A stretch of 64,000 nt of DNA from Chitinophaga sancti (GCF_034424315.1 NZ_CP139972.1:248001-312000); one strand, 5' to 3'. Positions 44,032 through 54,293 are shown, numbered from the stretch's first letter. Translations and numbers: made by a program. The notes: generated from the letters alone by a model not told the origin.

Positions 44032-44380
44032 ATGGCAGTAACTTTTGGTAATGGTCTTCACTATTTTCCTGATCCACCCTTATAAACGGTCAAAATAACT
44101 GTTAAAATTGAATTAATGATGACAAGTGGCAGAAAATGTTTTATCTTTGAAAGTCCTTGCCAGCAAAGGGTTTCAGCGGCAGGAATGTAAAGAATTATAA
44201 ATTAATAACAGCGTTAAATACTGTTAAAATTACCCCTCATTTCAACGTTTATTTGCGCCCGTTTATCTCTCCTTTTTTATTAATCACCGACACCTTTTGC
44301 CTTTTGGCCGACATAATACAATCCTCCTTCCCCCGAAATCTACATTTGTTTTTTAGGTTCTCAACATAAAATCAATTTTG
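44032..44380 (+). promoter_or_regulatory. Upstream region of the RND efflux operon with a direct repeat and -7 box
   Basis: No gene is supported here. TACATTTG at 44341-44348 is an exact TAnnTTTG element 32 bases before the adaptor ATG. ACTGTTAAAATT occurs twice, at 44098-44109 and 44220-44231, which could be operator sites for an unseen regulator. Confidence 0.4.
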
Positions 44381-45463
44381 ATGGTTTTGCTGGATCAAAG
44401 GGCAATACATATAACGGGGCTGTGTTGTATGTTGTTATTATCAGTCGCCTGCCATAATAAAAAGAAAACGGAAGATGCTAAATCACAGGGAAACCAACCT
44501 ACTATCGTAGATGTCATCATTGCTGACACGCGTAGTGTCACTAACAACGTTGAAGCAAACGGTACCATCGTTCCCAACGAATTTGCAGAATTACACCCGG
44601 AAATCAGTGGCAGGATCACCTACCTCAACATTCCCGAAGGCAGCATTGTCGAAAAAGGCACCCTCATTGCCCGCATCAACGATGCCGACCTGCAGGCACA
44701 ACTGCAAAAGTCCAAAGTCCTGCTGGACCTCTACCAGAAAACGGAACAACGCGACCGCAAACTCCTGGACCTCAACGGGATCAACCAGGCTGATTACGAC
44801 CTGGCGCTGAACAACGTACACAGTACCCAGGCGGATATGGCATACACCCAGGCCCAGATTGACAAGGCCGCTATCCGTGCACCTTTTACAGGCATCATTG
44901 GTCTGCGACAGGTGAGTATCGGGGCTTATGCCACCCCCAATACCCTCATCGCCACTATCCAATCTCCCGACAAGATGCGGGTAGATTTCCTGTTACCAGA
45001 GAATTACGCCCATAATATAAAGAAAGGTGGTGTAGTAGACGTTGTGAGCGATGCGAACAACGGCACCCGCAAACAAGCCACTGTGATCGCCATGGAACCC
45101 CAGGTGAGCCAGACGAGCCGCAACGTAAAAGTGCGTGCCCTCCTTTCTGACGGCAAGGGGCGCCCAGGGGCATTCGTGAAAGTTTATTTCAATGCCGGTG
45201 CGGAGGCGAAAGCCATTATGGTGCCTACCAACGCCCTCATTCCAAACGATAAGAACAACCAGGTCGTGCTCGTCAAAGACGGTAAGGCCCACCTGTCTAC
45301 CGTGCAAACCGGTGTACGGGAAGTCAATAACGTGGAGATCACCAGCGGGATCAGCGTCGGTGATACAGTGGTGGTGACCGGCGTACTCTTTGCCCGCCCC
45401 GATGCCCCTGTAAAGGTCAGACAAGTGAAGACACTGGAAAAACTCGTGGCTGCACAGCAATAA
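44381..45463 (+). CDS. RND efflux periplasmic adaptor (MexA/AcrA type lipoprotein)
   Basis: From ATG 44381 (MVLLDQRAIHITGLCCMLLL), 360 residues; a TTG three bases upstream is the alternative. The lipobox is LLSVAC. The body has the membrane-fusion layout: a first lipoyl half (EISGRITYLNIPEGSIVEKG), an alpha-hairpin (AQLQKSKVLLDLYQKTEQRD to ADMAYTQAQIDKAAIRAPFT), the second lipoyl half (GIIGLRQVSIGAYATPNTLI) and a beta-barrel with SQTSRNVKVRALLSDGKGRP. It links the inner-membrane pump to the outer-membrane channel. It heads a three-gene operon (adaptor, pump, TolC-like) and has 21 bases to the pump gene. Export substrates are unknown. Confidence 0.94.
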   Translation: MVLLDQRAIHITGLCCMLLLSVACHNKKKTEDAKSQGNQPTIVDVIIADTRSVTNNVEANGTIVPNEFAELHPEISGRITYLNIPEGSIVEKGTLIARINDADLQAQLQKSKVLLDLYQKTEQRDRKLLDLNGINQADYDLALNNVHSTQADMAYTQAQIDKAAIRAPFTGIIGLRQVSIGAYATPNTLIATIQSPDKMRVDFLLPENYAHNIKKGGVVDVVSDANNGTRKQATVIAMEPQVSQTSRNVKVRALLSDGKGRPGAFVKVYFNAGAEAKAIMVPTNALIPNDKNNQVVLVKDGKAHLSTVQTGVREVNNVEITSGISVGDTVVVTGVLFARPDAPVKVRQVKTLEKLVAAQQ

Positions 45464-45484
45464 TCACCCAACGGATTTTTACAA

Positions 45485-48400
45485 ATGAATATTTCAGAAC
45501 TATCATTGAAGCGGCCTGTCCTTGCGACAGTGATGAACCTCCTGATTATACTGTTTGGGGTGATTGGCTATTATTTCCTGGCAGTGAGAGATTATCCTGC
45601 TATCGACCCCCCGATTATTACAGTCACGACTTCATATACCGGTGCCAACCCGGACATCATGGAAAGCCAGATCTCCGAACCGCTGGAAAAGCAGATCAAC
45701 GGTATTCCCGGTATCCGTACCATTTCTTCTAATAGCTCCCTGGGCAGCAGCGTGATCACGGTAGAGTTCAATCTCGGTATTGACCTGGAAGCTGCTGCCA
45801 GTGATGTGCGTGATAAGGTAAGCCAGGCCACCAAGAACCTGCCGCTTGACATCGATGCGCCGCCGGTGGTCACCAAGGCCGATGCGAACAGTGACCCGAT
45901 CCTGATCCTGGCAGTACAAAGCCGTACCAAATCGCTCATGGAACTGAGCGACTATGTCGATAACGTATTGCAGCAGCAATTGCAGACCATCGACCAGGTG
46001 AGCTCCGTAAACATCTTTGGCGATAAGAGTTATGCCATGCGCCTCTGGCTCAACGAAGCGAAGATGGATGCCTATAACGTAGCCTATAATGACATCAGCA
46101 CTGCACTTAAAACTGAAAACGTTCAGTTGCCGGCAGGGAAGGTATATGGTAACAATACTGAACTAACGATTAATGCCCTTGGCCGCCTGACCACGGAGAA
46201 GGATTTCCGGGACCTGATCCTGCGCGAAGACAGTACAGGTATTGTACGCCTTGGCGATGTGGCGCGGGTAGAACTGGGTCCGCAGATTGAAGAACAGGGA
46301 TGGAAATACAATGGTGTAAATGCAGTAGGGTTGGCAATCATTCCCCAGCCCGGCGCAAATAATATAGCCATTGCCGATGAGTTTAAGAAACGTATGGAGG
46401 CGATCAAAGCATCCAATAAGGACGATATTGAATTTAGTGTGCTGGTCGATAACACGCGGAACATCCGGCAGTCACTGGCAGAGGTAAAAGAGACCCTGAT
46501 CATTGCATTTGCACTGGTGGTATTGGTGATCTTTTTCTTCTTCAGAAACTGGCTGATTGCAATAAGACCGCTGATTGATATCCCGATCTCCCTTATTGCT
46601 ACATTCTTCGTCGTGTACCTGGCTGGATTTACGATCAATATATTAACCCTGCTGGGGATTGTACTGGCCACAGGCCTGGTGGTGGACGATGGGATTGTGG
46701 TCACGGAAAACATTTTCCGTAAACTGGAGCAGGGGATGAACATCCGCACAGCCGCGCTGGAAGGAAGCAAGGAGATCTTCTTTGCAGTGATCTCTACCTC
46801 GCTTACACTGGCAGTGGTGTTTATGCCGGTGATATTTTTACAGGGATTTGTGGGCAGGTTATTCCGTGAGTTTGGGGTGGTGCTGGCGACGGCAGTTTTG
46901 ATCTCTGCATTTGTATCACTCACGATTACGCCTGTATTAAATGTGTACCTGAATAAAAAAGATGCAGGACACGGTAAGTTTTATGAAAAGACAGAGCCTT
47001 TCTTCCAGGGAATGGAAAGTGGTTACAAGCGCTGGCTGGAAGCTTTTATGAAAGTGCGTTTCCTGGCGGTCGCGATCATCCTGGTCTGCGCAGGTATGAT
47101 ATGGCTGATCTTATGTAATATACAAAGTGAGATTGCCCCCCTGGAAGATCGGAGCAGCATTCGTATGACGGTGAGCTTACCCGAAGGTACGAGCTATAGC
47201 TATACACAGGCAGTGAGTGATAAGATTGCAAATTACCTGTATGATTCAGTGCCTGAACGAGCCTTTGTATTTGCAAGAACACCTGCGGGTTCTGTGATCA
47301 ATAGCTCACAACCACGTATCGGCCTGGTACCTCCTGAAGAAAGAGAACGTAGTCAGTCAGAGATAGCGAATGATCTGAATAAGAAGCTGAAACGCTTTAA
47401 CGATGCGCGCATCTTTACGATCCAGGAGCAGACGATCGCTGTGGGTTCCGGCTCCAAGACCAGTTTGCCAATCCAGTTTATCCTACAGAACCAGGATTTA
47501 AATAAACTCAAAAGCACGATTCCTTTATTCCTCGAAGAGGCACGGAAAGATCCAACCTTTGCTAACGTAGACGTAGATCTGAAATTTACAAAACCTACAC
47601 TGGAAGTTAGCTTTGATCGTATGAAGATCAAGGACCTGGGCCTTTCTACGAATGATGTGATTGCTGCTATGCAAGCGGCATTCAGCGGTGGACGGCTGGC
47701 CTACTTCATCATGAACGGCTACCAGTATTATGTGATTGCGCAATTGGAAAGAACAGAAAGAAATGAGCCTGCAGATATCAGTCATATCTATGTACGCAAT
47801 GCGAGTGGTGATAAAATTCCTTTGGATGCAGTGGTGAAAGTGGTGACGAGTACAAGTCCGGCAACCTTGTATCACTTCAATCGCTTCAAGAGTGCAACGA
47901 TCTCCGCTTCACTGGCGCCGGGGCATACGATTGGGGATGGTATCGAGGCGATGCGGGCAATAGGAGACCGGTTACTGGACCCTGGCTTCCATACGGCATT
48001 GTCAGGCTCCAGCCGTGACTATGCAGAGAGCTCTTCCAATATCGTATTTGCATTCGCGTTAGCACTGGTGTTGATTTACCTGGTACTGGCAGCACAGTTT
48101 GAAAGCTTTATCGATCCATTGACGATCATGTTTACAGTGCCGCTGGCATTGGCAGGGGCCTTGTTGAGTTTGTGGATCTTTGGCCAGACCTTAAATATCT
48201 TCTCCGAAATCGGTATGATCATGTTGATCGGATTGGTGACCAAGAACGGGATCCTGATCGTAGAGTTTACGAACCAGAAGCGGGAGCTGGGAATGAGTAA
48301 GCATGAAGCCGTGGTGGAAGCGGCTTCGCAGCGTTTACGCCCCATCCTGATGACATCGCTGGCAACAGCACTGGGTGCATTGCCACTGGCTATGAGCCTG

Positions 48401-48550
48401 GGAGCGGCGAGTACGAGCCGTGTACCATTGGGAATTGTGGTAGTAGGTGGTATCATGTTCTCACTGATCCTGACACTGTTCGTAATTCCGGCATTGTATA
48501 CTTATGTGAGTGGTAAGCATAAGGCGCATATACCTGGTGTGGCAGAATAA
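45485..48550 (+). CDS. RND efflux pump, hydrophobe/amphiphile family (AcrB/MexB-like)
   Basis: The 1021-residue inner-membrane transporter has the usual twelve-helix plan with two large periplasmic loops. The N-terminus reads NISELSLKRPVLATVMNLLI. The proton-relay pair is in LATGLVVDDGIVVTENIFRK on helix 4, and the partner lysine lies in IGLVTKNGILIVEFTNQKRE on helix 10. ASDVRDKVSQATKNLPLDID and PILMTSLATALGALPLAMSL are further HAE1 hallmarks. It exports drugs or other amphiphiles using the proton gradient. It is second in a complete efflux operon. The hydrophobic substrate range cannot be inferred. Confidence 0.96.
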   Translation: MNISELSLKRPVLATVMNLLIILFGVIGYYFLAVRDYPAIDPPIITVTTSYTGANPDIMESQISEPLEKQINGIPGIRTISSNSSLGSSVITVEFNLGIDLEAAASDVRDKVSQATKNLPLDIDAPPVVTKADANSDPILILAVQSRTKSLMELSDYVDNVLQQQLQTIDQVSSVNIFGDKSYAMRLWLNEAKMDAYNVAYNDISTALKTENVQLPAGKVYGNNTELTINALGRLTTEKDFRDLILREDSTGIVRLGDVARVELGPQIEEQGWKYNGVNAVGLAIIPQPGANNIAIADEFKKRMEAIKASNKDDIEFSVLVDNTRNIRQSLAEVKETLIIAFALVVLVIFFFFRNWLIAIRPLIDIPISLIATFFVVYLAGFTINILTLLGIVLATGLVVDDGIVVTENIFRKLEQGMNIRTAALEGSKEIFFAVISTSLTLAVVFMPVIFLQGFVGRLFREFGVVLATAVLISAFVSLTITPVLNVYLNKKDAGHGKFYEKTEPFFQGMESGYKRWLEAFMKVRFLAVAIILVCAGMIWLILCNIQSEIAPLEDRSSIRMTVSLPEGTSYSYTQAVSDKIANYLYDSVPERAFVFARTPAGSVINSSQPRIGLVPPEERERSQSEIANDLNKKLKRFNDARIFTIQEQTIAVGSGSKTSLPIQFILQNQDLNKLKSTIPLFLEEARKDPTFANVDVDLKFTKPTLEVSFDRMKIKDLGLSTNDVIAAMQAAFSGGRLAYFIMNGYQYYVIAQLERTERNEPADISHIYVRNASGDKIPLDAVVKVVTSTSPATLYHFNRFKSATISASLAPGHTIGDGIEAMRAIGDRLLDPGFHTALSGSSRDYAESSSNIVFAFALALVLIYLVLAAQFESFIDPLTIMFTVPLALAGALLSLWIFGQTLNIFSEIGMIMLIGLVTKNGILIVEFTNQKRELGMSKHEAVVEAASQRLRPILMTSLATALGALPLAMSLGAASTSRVPLGIVVVGGIMFSLILTLFVIPALYTYVSGKHKAHIPGVAE

Positions 48551-48560
48551 AAATAATAAC

Positions 48561-49862
48561 ATGAAAAGATTTATTATATACCTGACTTTCTTTATACTCC
48601 CAGGCTGGCTGCATGCGCAGCAGCTGACGCTGAAGGATGCGGTGAGTATTGCGCTGAATAAGAATCTGGGCCTTCAGATCGCGGAGAATAATGTAAAGAT
48701 TGCGCAGACAAACAATAATTACGCGGTGGCAGGTGGTATGCCGGTCGTAAGTGCTTCAGGTACTGATGTGGAGCAGTTGACAAGCCTGGAACAGAAGTAT
48801 GCGAATGCCGCTAACAATAAGAGTAGCAGTAATGCCCGTTCTAACCAGCTCACTGCCAGTATTGGCGCAACAGTGCCTATTTATACGGGTAGCAGGGTGG
48901 CCAATGCCAGCAAACGGTTAGAGGTGGCTGAGTCCATTAGCAATGATTATTTAAAGTCAAGAGTGGCGGCGATCACTTACAATGTGATGTTGAAGTACTA
49001 CGACATCATCCGGCAGGAGAGTTATGCGGCTACCCTGGGGCGCTCCATTGAGGTATCCCGGCAGAAACTGGATATTGTAAAAGCACAGCAATCTGTGGGT
49101 GTGGCGAATAATGCGGATCTTTTTCAGGCACAGGTGGATCTGAATACCCAGGTGCAGAATTTGCAGGCGCAGCAACTGGTGATAGATCAGGCAAAGACGG
49201 ATCTGCTGACCGTGCTGACTTTGAAGCAGGATTCGCTCATCGTTATCAAAGATACGATCGTCGTAGCTACAGATTTGCAGCTGGCGCCTATTTTACAATC
49301 TATGGAGCAGCACCCGGATCTGATGGCCGCAGGCAAACAGGTACAGGTAGATCAGTATTTGGAAAAAGAGACGGCGGCTTACCGCTATCCGTCTTTGACG
49401 GGGAATGCGGGGTATAATTTTAATTATACCAGGAATAGTGATGGGTTTTCATTGCTGAACCAGAACTATGGACCCTATGTAGGAGTGGGAGTGAATATCC
49501 CGGTTTTTAATGGGTCTGTGTATAAGCGGAGGCAGGAGATTGCGGCGATCAATACTTCTAACGATCGTTTGGTGAGGGATACGCTGGGAATGAATTATAC
49601 GGGGAATATTGTGAAAAGCTGGCAGGCATATAATAATAATTTACAGCAGTTGCAGACGGCGAAGGATAATTATGAATTGTCCGGGAAATTGCTGGAACTG
49701 GTATTGCAGCGTTTTCAGCTGAAACAGGCAACGATTATTGATGTGAAGACGGCACAGCAGAGTTTTGAGAATGCGGGGTATTTATTGATAAATGTGAGTT
49801 TTGCGGCCAAATCAGCGGAGATCAGGTTGAAATATTATGGAAATCAGCTTAGTCAGCCCTGA
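48561..49862 (+). CDS. TolC-family outer-membrane efflux protein
   Basis: Start ATG 48561 (MKRFIIYLTFFILPGWLHAQ) gives a signal peptide and 433 residues; an upstream in-frame start overlaps the pump gene and breaks the signal. The two structural repeats of TolC are visible, each with an opening like LTLKDAVSIALNKNLGLQIA and long alternating helices (NADLFQAQVDLNTQVQNLQA; QQLQTAKDNYELSGKLLELV). YGPYVGVGVNIPVFNGSVYK is a typical beta-strand segment. It forms the outer-membrane channel of the pump encoded directly upstream, 10 bases away. Confidence 0.93.
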   Translation: MKRFIIYLTFFILPGWLHAQQLTLKDAVSIALNKNLGLQIAENNVKIAQTNNNYAVAGGMPVVSASGTDVEQLTSLEQKYANAANNKSSSNARSNQLTASIGATVPIYTGSRVANASKRLEVAESISNDYLKSRVAAITYNVMLKYYDIIRQESYAATLGRSIEVSRQKLDIVKAQQSVGVANNADLFQAQVDLNTQVQNLQAQQLVIDQAKTDLLTVLTLKQDSLIVIKDTIVVATDLQLAPILQSMEQHPDLMAAGKQVQVDQYLEKETAAYRYPSLTGNAGYNFNYTRNSDGFSLLNQNYGPYVGVGVNIPVFNGSVYKRRQEIAAINTSNDRLVRDTLGMNYTGNIVKSWQAYNNNLQQLQTAKDNYELSGKLLELVLQRFQLKQATIIDVKTAQQSFENAGYLLINVSFAAKSAEIRLKYYGNQLSQP

Positions 49863-49902
49863 TAACTAATTTTTTAGCCGGCGGCAGGCCCATGCCGGCT
49901 TC

Positions 49903-49945
49903 GCGGAAAATTGGCTTTTACCAGCGGTGAAAGCCAATTTTTCGC
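49903..49945 (+). terminator. Terminator after the efflux operon
   Basis: GCGGAAAATTGGCTTT pairs with AAAGCCAATTTTTCGC (one mismatch) around an 11-base loop. An inner AGCCGGC/GCCGGCT hairpin at 49876-49900 precedes it. Together they close the efflux transcript. Confidence 0.75.
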
Positions 49946-50036
49946 ATCCTTCCCAATTTACCACTCATGAAATTTCCCCCATCATCTCCCCCTTTTCCCC
50001 TAAATTCGTGCATTCAAAAGATCATTTGAGTGTAGT

Positions 50037-51632
50037 ATGGAGCAACCTGTAAGCAATATATCGTATAGTCAGACGGGGTATTTCAATCAACTGGTAATAG
50101 ACTTCCTCGCAGACCATCCGCATCTGCGTTCTTTTTACAAATATTCCTCCTTATCCCCTGATTTTGAAGCCGCTATTAAGGCTAAGAAATCGCATCCACA
50201 ACAGCGTGGGGTATTAGTGTCTGCCCTGAAAGAACAGTATGAGGGCCTTCAGATCACAGATCATGTAAAGAATAATATCAACAGCTTAGGCGAGGCGAAC
50301 ACCTTTACGGTGACTACCGCCCACCAGCCTAATATCTTTACCGGTTACCTCTATTTTGTATACAAGATCCTGCAGGCCATCAAGCTTGCCGGTCAGTTAC
50401 AGGATAAGTATCCGCAATATAAGTTCGTGCCTGTTTATTACATGGGTAGTGAGGATGCTGACCTTGAGGAGCTTGGCCATGTGTATATTGGCGGCAAGAA
50501 CATCAACTGGGCTACTTCCCAGGAGGGAGCAGTAGGCCGTATGCAGCCAGAGGGCTTCACCGAACTTTTTGCCACCATCGAATCGGCGCTGGGTTACGGC
50601 CCGCATGCAGCTGAACTCATGGCCATGATGAAAAAGGCCTACCTGGAACATGAGAATATCCAGGAAGCCACCTTATACCTTGTAAATGAATTGTTTGGCT
50701 GTTACGGCCTGGTGGTATTGGTGCCTGATAGCCCGGCGCTGAAGCGTCTCTACATTCCTGTAATGAGAGACGAACTGCTGCACCAGCACTCCCACAAGAT
50801 TGTAAATGAGACGCTTACGAGACTTTCTCAGCATTATAAAGTACAGGCGAATCCACGGGAGATCAACCTGTTCTACCTGACAGCAACAGCCCGTGAGCGT
50901 ATTGTGCAGATCGGGGATACCTGGAAAGTGCTGCATATGCCGGTGGAGTTTAGCCGGGAAACGCTGGAAAAGGAATTGCAGGAGCACCCGGAGCGATTCA
51001 GTCCGAATGTGATATTAAGAGGCTTGTTCCAGGAGACGATTCTGCCGAACATCGCCTTTATTGGTGGAGGCGGGGAAATTGCGTACTGGATTGAGTTGCA
51101 GGATTTATTTGCGCATTACAAGGTGCCGTTTCCCATATTATTACTACGCAATTCTTTCCTGATGGCAGATCTTGCTTCGCTGGCCAGGTTGGAGAAACTG
51201 GGCCTGGATATGGCAGATCTGTTCCGGGATGCGGAGTCGCTGGTGAATGAGTTTGTGCAGAAGCATACAAATGCAGCGCTGGTGCTAAAAGATGAGTATG
51301 CGGCGATAGAGAAATTGTTTGATGAATTGTCGCTGAAGGCGGAAGATATTGATATTACTTTGGTAAAGTCGGTAGAATCAGAGCGGTCTAAAGCGATTAA
51401 GTCAATTGGGAAGCTGGAGCATAAGTTTTTGCGGGCGGAGAAAAGGAAGTTTGCATGGCAGACGGACCAGATCCGGGTGCTGAAGCAGCGATTGTTCCCG
51501 GCAAATAGTTTACAGGAGCGCAAAGAAAACTTCATGCCCTGGTATATTCAACAGGGGCCGGCTTTCTTTGATTTGATTTTGGAACACCTGGAACCGGTAA
51601 CGGATCAATTTGGAATAATTTATACAGATTAA
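50037..51632 (+). CDS. bshC: Bacillithiol biosynthesis cysteine-adding enzyme
   Basis: A 531-residue BshC protein. Family motifs are TVTTAHQPNIFTGYLYFVYK near residue 97, FVPVYYMGSEDADLEELGHV, ATARERIVQIGD, FSPNVILRGLFQETILPNIA and FIGGGGEIAYWIELQDLFAH. A long coiled-coil region follows (EAESLVNEFVQKHTNAALVL-like). It adds cysteine to GlcN-malate, the last step to bacillithiol, the low-molecular-weight thiol of many Bacteroidota and Firmicutes. It stands as a single gene ended by a strong bidirectional terminator. Confidence 0.95.
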   Translation: MEQPVSNISYSQTGYFNQLVIDFLADHPHLRSFYKYSSLSPDFEAAIKAKKSHPQQRGVLVSALKEQYEGLQITDHVKNNINSLGEANTFTVTTAHQPNIFTGYLYFVYKILQAIKLAGQLQDKYPQYKFVPVYYMGSEDADLEELGHVYIGGKNINWATSQEGAVGRMQPEGFTELFATIESALGYGPHAAELMAMMKKAYLEHENIQEATLYLVNELFGCYGLVVLVPDSPALKRLYIPVMRDELLHQHSHKIVNETLTRLSQHYKVQANPREINLFYLTATARERIVQIGDTWKVLHMPVEFSRETLEKELQEHPERFSPNVILRGLFQETILPNIAFIGGGGEIAYWIELQDLFAHYKVPFPILLLRNSFLMADLASLARLEKLGLDMADLFRDAESLVNEFVQKHTNAALVLKDEYAAIEKLFDELSLKAEDIDITLVKSVESERSKAIKSIGKLEHKFLRAEKRKFAWQTDQIRVLKQRLFPANSLQERKENFMPWYIQQGPAFFDLILEHLEPVTDQFGIIYTD

Positions 51633-51636
51633 AAAT

Positions 51637-51673
51637 AAAGGGCGTTTACCGAAAGTAAACGCCCTTTGTTTTT
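51637..51673. terminator. Bidirectional terminator between bshC and FUSC gene
   Basis: AAAGGGCGTTTAC and GTAAACGCCCTTT form a perfect 13-base stem around CGAAA, followed by GTTTTT. It serves convergent bshC and the minus-strand gene. Confidence 0.92.
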
Positions 51674-53906
51674 AATTATTTTGTTCCAGCATCTTCTTCA
51701 TGTCCTTCAGCAGTGACATCACCGCATGCAACTGATCTCTCACCTGCTTCACCTCCAGGATCTCCTGCCTCAGATCCGAATCCCCCTTCCCATTATTCAC
51801 TTCTTCCTGCCTTTTCTGGTAAATGGCTTCCAGCTTCATGTCCAGGGTTTCAAACGCCTCCAGGTTCGCCGGCGGCGAAGAAGGCTTCTCACCAGGTTTC
51901 TCCAGCATCTCCAGTATACACGTAAAATACGCCTGCAGATTATTACTCAATAACTTATACTCAGGCTGCTGAAACCGCACGCCATTATGCGTTGTCCCAT
52001 AGTTAGCCAGTGCCGCTATATGTGAAATGATCGAATTATTCACCACCACAAAATGATACACCAGGGAGCCATTTCGCTGCTTGCTCTTCGGCTCCGACAG
52101 CATGCGCTGAAATGCCGACATCAGGTTCGCGGCACTTACATTCGAATCCTTCCTGGCCAGTTTATAATCATTCAGCACAAAGTTTTCCTGCGTATACAAA
52201 TGCATCACCTGCTCAAAGTATTTCGCATTACTCTTCACCATCCTGATCATATGACTGGGCAGGGTATTCTTTTCCCAACTCGGCCATAGCAGCAGGTTGG
52301 CAAAGAATGCGATCGTACCACCAATAGTGGTATCCATCACCCTCCATCCTACATTATACAAATTTGCCGGGTGCAAAAAGTGCAACAGGAAGATCACAAA
52401 AGGCGTTACAAAAAACACACTCAGGGTATACTGGTGCGTCATGAAACTATAAGCCCCGAGAATACAAAAGAGCATTGCGATGAAAATCACCGTATTATTC
52501 GCTGTCAGGTATAAGATCCCTGCTGCAAATAGAGCCCCTGCCACCGTTCCATATATACGCTGGTAACTTCTTGCTTTTGTAATACTAAAACCCGGTTTCA
52601 GGATCACCACGATCGTGAGCAGAATCCAGTAAAGCCGGTCCAGGTGAAAGATCTGGCCAATCACGTAGCCCGTTACCGATGCGAGACTTACGCGCAGGGC
52701 ATGCCTGAAAATGTGTGACTGGAAAGTAAGGTTATTCAAAAAGGTTTCCACATCATATGAACCATGACTCGTAAAACTTGAAAGCTGTAATCTCGGGTCA
52801 ATGATCTCGTCTTTTACTCTTTCCAGGCGGGTCAGGCGGTGCAGGTTGTAAATCCTTTGCGCCATGTCTGACAGGTTATGGAGGATATTGGACAGCACTA
52901 ATAAGCGCGTTCTTTCTTTTACTGTCGGTAATGTTTTCCTGATCTCGTCAACGGCCTTCTGCACTTTTGCAATTTCGTATCGCAGGTTGGCCTTTGGCAG
53001 GGAACGCTGGCCTGCGGCAACTGCCTCACCGATGATTTTCAGTTCTCCTGCAAATTCAAGGATCAGGGTATGGAACTTATCCAGGATGCCTGCGCTGTCG
53101 AAAGATTCATGAAGGGCCTGGTAATCTGTCTGGGCAGCCATGATCTGTTCCTGGAGATCGACCATGTCGAGGAAGATTAGTACCAGGGCCTTGTTGATGC
53201 TGGTCGTACCTTCCTGGTGAGAACGTCTTTTTAATAAGAGTTCGCGTACGGCTTCCTGTTTCTCATTGACGACCACCTGTTGCGCAAATACATCTTTATG
53301 GATTTTTTCGATCTTATCACCAGCATCGGGATCGTAGAAATGTGCCCTTGCCAGGAGGTATTCAGCCGTTTCGGTAATACACTCAGAGAGCATTTGCTGT
53401 ACGCTCAGGTAAGGGCGGATCTGCCAGAGTAGTAATGACAGGAGGCCATACCATACGGCGCCTAATAATATATAGAAGCTGTGAAGAAAGGCTTCGTGAA
53501 CCGGCACTGCCTTTTCGCCAAGGATGGATACCATGACAAGCATACAGCCGATACCAATGTTGCCGCCCCTGTTGCCATACACGAGCAGCATAGCACTCAT
53601 GAAACAGCACACCAGGATCCCAAAGGCCATCAATACCGGGTAGGCCATGATGAGCGATGTACAAAGGGCCGTGTTAAAAATGAAGAAGATGGCGATGAGG
53701 GTACCGTTTCGCTTATGGATGGCGGTGCCCGGAACGTCCGAAAGGGCAGTAGCAAGGGCACCGAGGGAGATGACGATCCCAAGAGGGAGGTTTCCCAACA
53801 AGGAGCAGACTACGGAAGGCACGACCACACTGATGGTAGTACGTAACCCGGTACTAAAATGATAGCTGTAGATGAAATTCCTGACTTCCTGGATCCAGTG
53901 CCGCAT
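51672..53906 (-). CDS. FUSC/YccS-family inner-membrane protein
   Basis: A 744-residue protein from ATG 53906 (MRHWIQEVRNFIYSYHFSTG). It has two hydrophobic blocks of about five or six helices: SVVVPSVVCSLLGNLPLGIV onward, and a second from VTGYVIGQIFHLDRLYWILL to ATTIGGTIAFFANLLLWPSW-like. Between them lies a long cytosolic helical region with ELKIIGEAVAAGQRSLPKAN, and another soluble tail at the C-terminus. This matches the fusaric-acid resistance (FUSC, YccS/YhfK-like) family, often linked to efflux of aromatic acids but mostly uncharacterised. A TATCTTTG element lies at 53932-53925. Confidence 0.88.
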   Translation of the reverse strand: MRHWIQEVRNFIYSYHFSTGLRTTISVVVPSVVCSLLGNLPLGIVISLGALATALSDVPGTAIHKRNGTLIAIFFIFNTALCTSLIMAYPVLMAFGILVCCFMSAMLLVYGNRGGNIGIGCMLVMVSILGEKAVPVHEAFLHSFYILLGAVWYGLLSLLLWQIRPYLSVQQMLSECITETAEYLLARAHFYDPDAGDKIEKIHKDVFAQQVVVNEKQEAVRELLLKRRSHQEGTTSINKALVLIFLDMVDLQEQIMAAQTDYQALHESFDSAGILDKFHTLILEFAGELKIIGEAVAAGQRSLPKANLRYEIAKVQKAVDEIRKTLPTVKERTRLLVLSNILHNLSDMAQRIYNLHRLTRLERVKDEIIDPRLQLSSFTSHGSYDVETFLNNLTFQSHIFRHALRVSLASVTGYVIGQIFHLDRLYWILLTIVVILKPGFSITKARSYQRIYGTVAGALFAAGILYLTANNTVIFIAMLFCILGAYSFMTHQYTLSVFFVTPFVIFLLHFLHPANLYNVGWRVMDTTIGGTIAFFANLLLWPSWEKNTLPSHMIRMVKSNAKYFEQVMHLYTQENFVLNDYKLARKDSNVSAANLMSAFQRMLSEPKSKQRNGSLVYHFVVVNNSIISHIAALANYGTTHNGVRFQQPEYKLLSNNLQAYFTCILEMLEKPGEKPSSPPANLEAFETLDMKLEAIYQKRQEEVNNGKGDSDLRQEILEVKQVRDQLHAVMSLLKDMKKMLEQNN

Positions 53907-53924
53907 GTAGAAATTTAATATGTG

Positions 53925-53932
53925 CAAAGATA
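53925..53932 (-). promoter_or_regulatory. TAnnTTTG element before the FUSC gene
   Basis: On the minus strand TATCTTTG ends 18 bases before the ATG at 53906. The divergent smc gene has the identical octamer upstream (54294-54301). No clear -33 TTTG was found. Confidence 0.4.
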
Positions 53933-54293
53933 CGCATTCAATTATTATACCCGGCGATGGAGGACAAATGGGGGTTCTTTTTTAAGGGCTTATTAATAAT
54001 AGGCGCTTTCCTGCTACTGCAGGCCATTTTTAAATTCTTCTTAAAATAGAAAAAATTCCTAATTTGTGCGCCCTGTTAGTCCATACCATATCGGCTAACC
54101 CAGCATTATTTTCATCTTAAAGCAATGATCATCAACAACCTGTCTGAAATTTATACACAACTGTGTATAATTAAATTTCCCCTGACACGTCTATCTATAA
54201 TAAATTACTGCTTTCTTTGAAAAAATAATGACCAGGAACGTAATTGTGTTGTGAATGGTTAAATCTGATACAAGAAATCAGAGAAATCATAGT
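53933..54293. other. AT-rich intergenic region between FUSC and smc genes
   Basis: About 360 non-coding bases between divergent promoters, including the inverted pair TTATACACA-AC-TGTGTATAA at 54151-54170. No protein or RNA gene is recognised. Confidence 0.5.
54151..54170. promoter_or_regulatory. Inverted pair of DnaA-box-like nonamers
   Basis: TTATACACA and its reverse complement TGTGTATAA are separated by AC. The nonamer fits the TTATNCACA DnaA-box pattern. It may instead be an operator for the neighbouring divergent genes. Confidence 0.4.

Noticed and set aside
44157..44369. 70-codon plus-strand frame upstream of the efflux operon
   Set aside because: It covers the predicted -7 box and direct repeat, shows no family features and has low-complexity composition.
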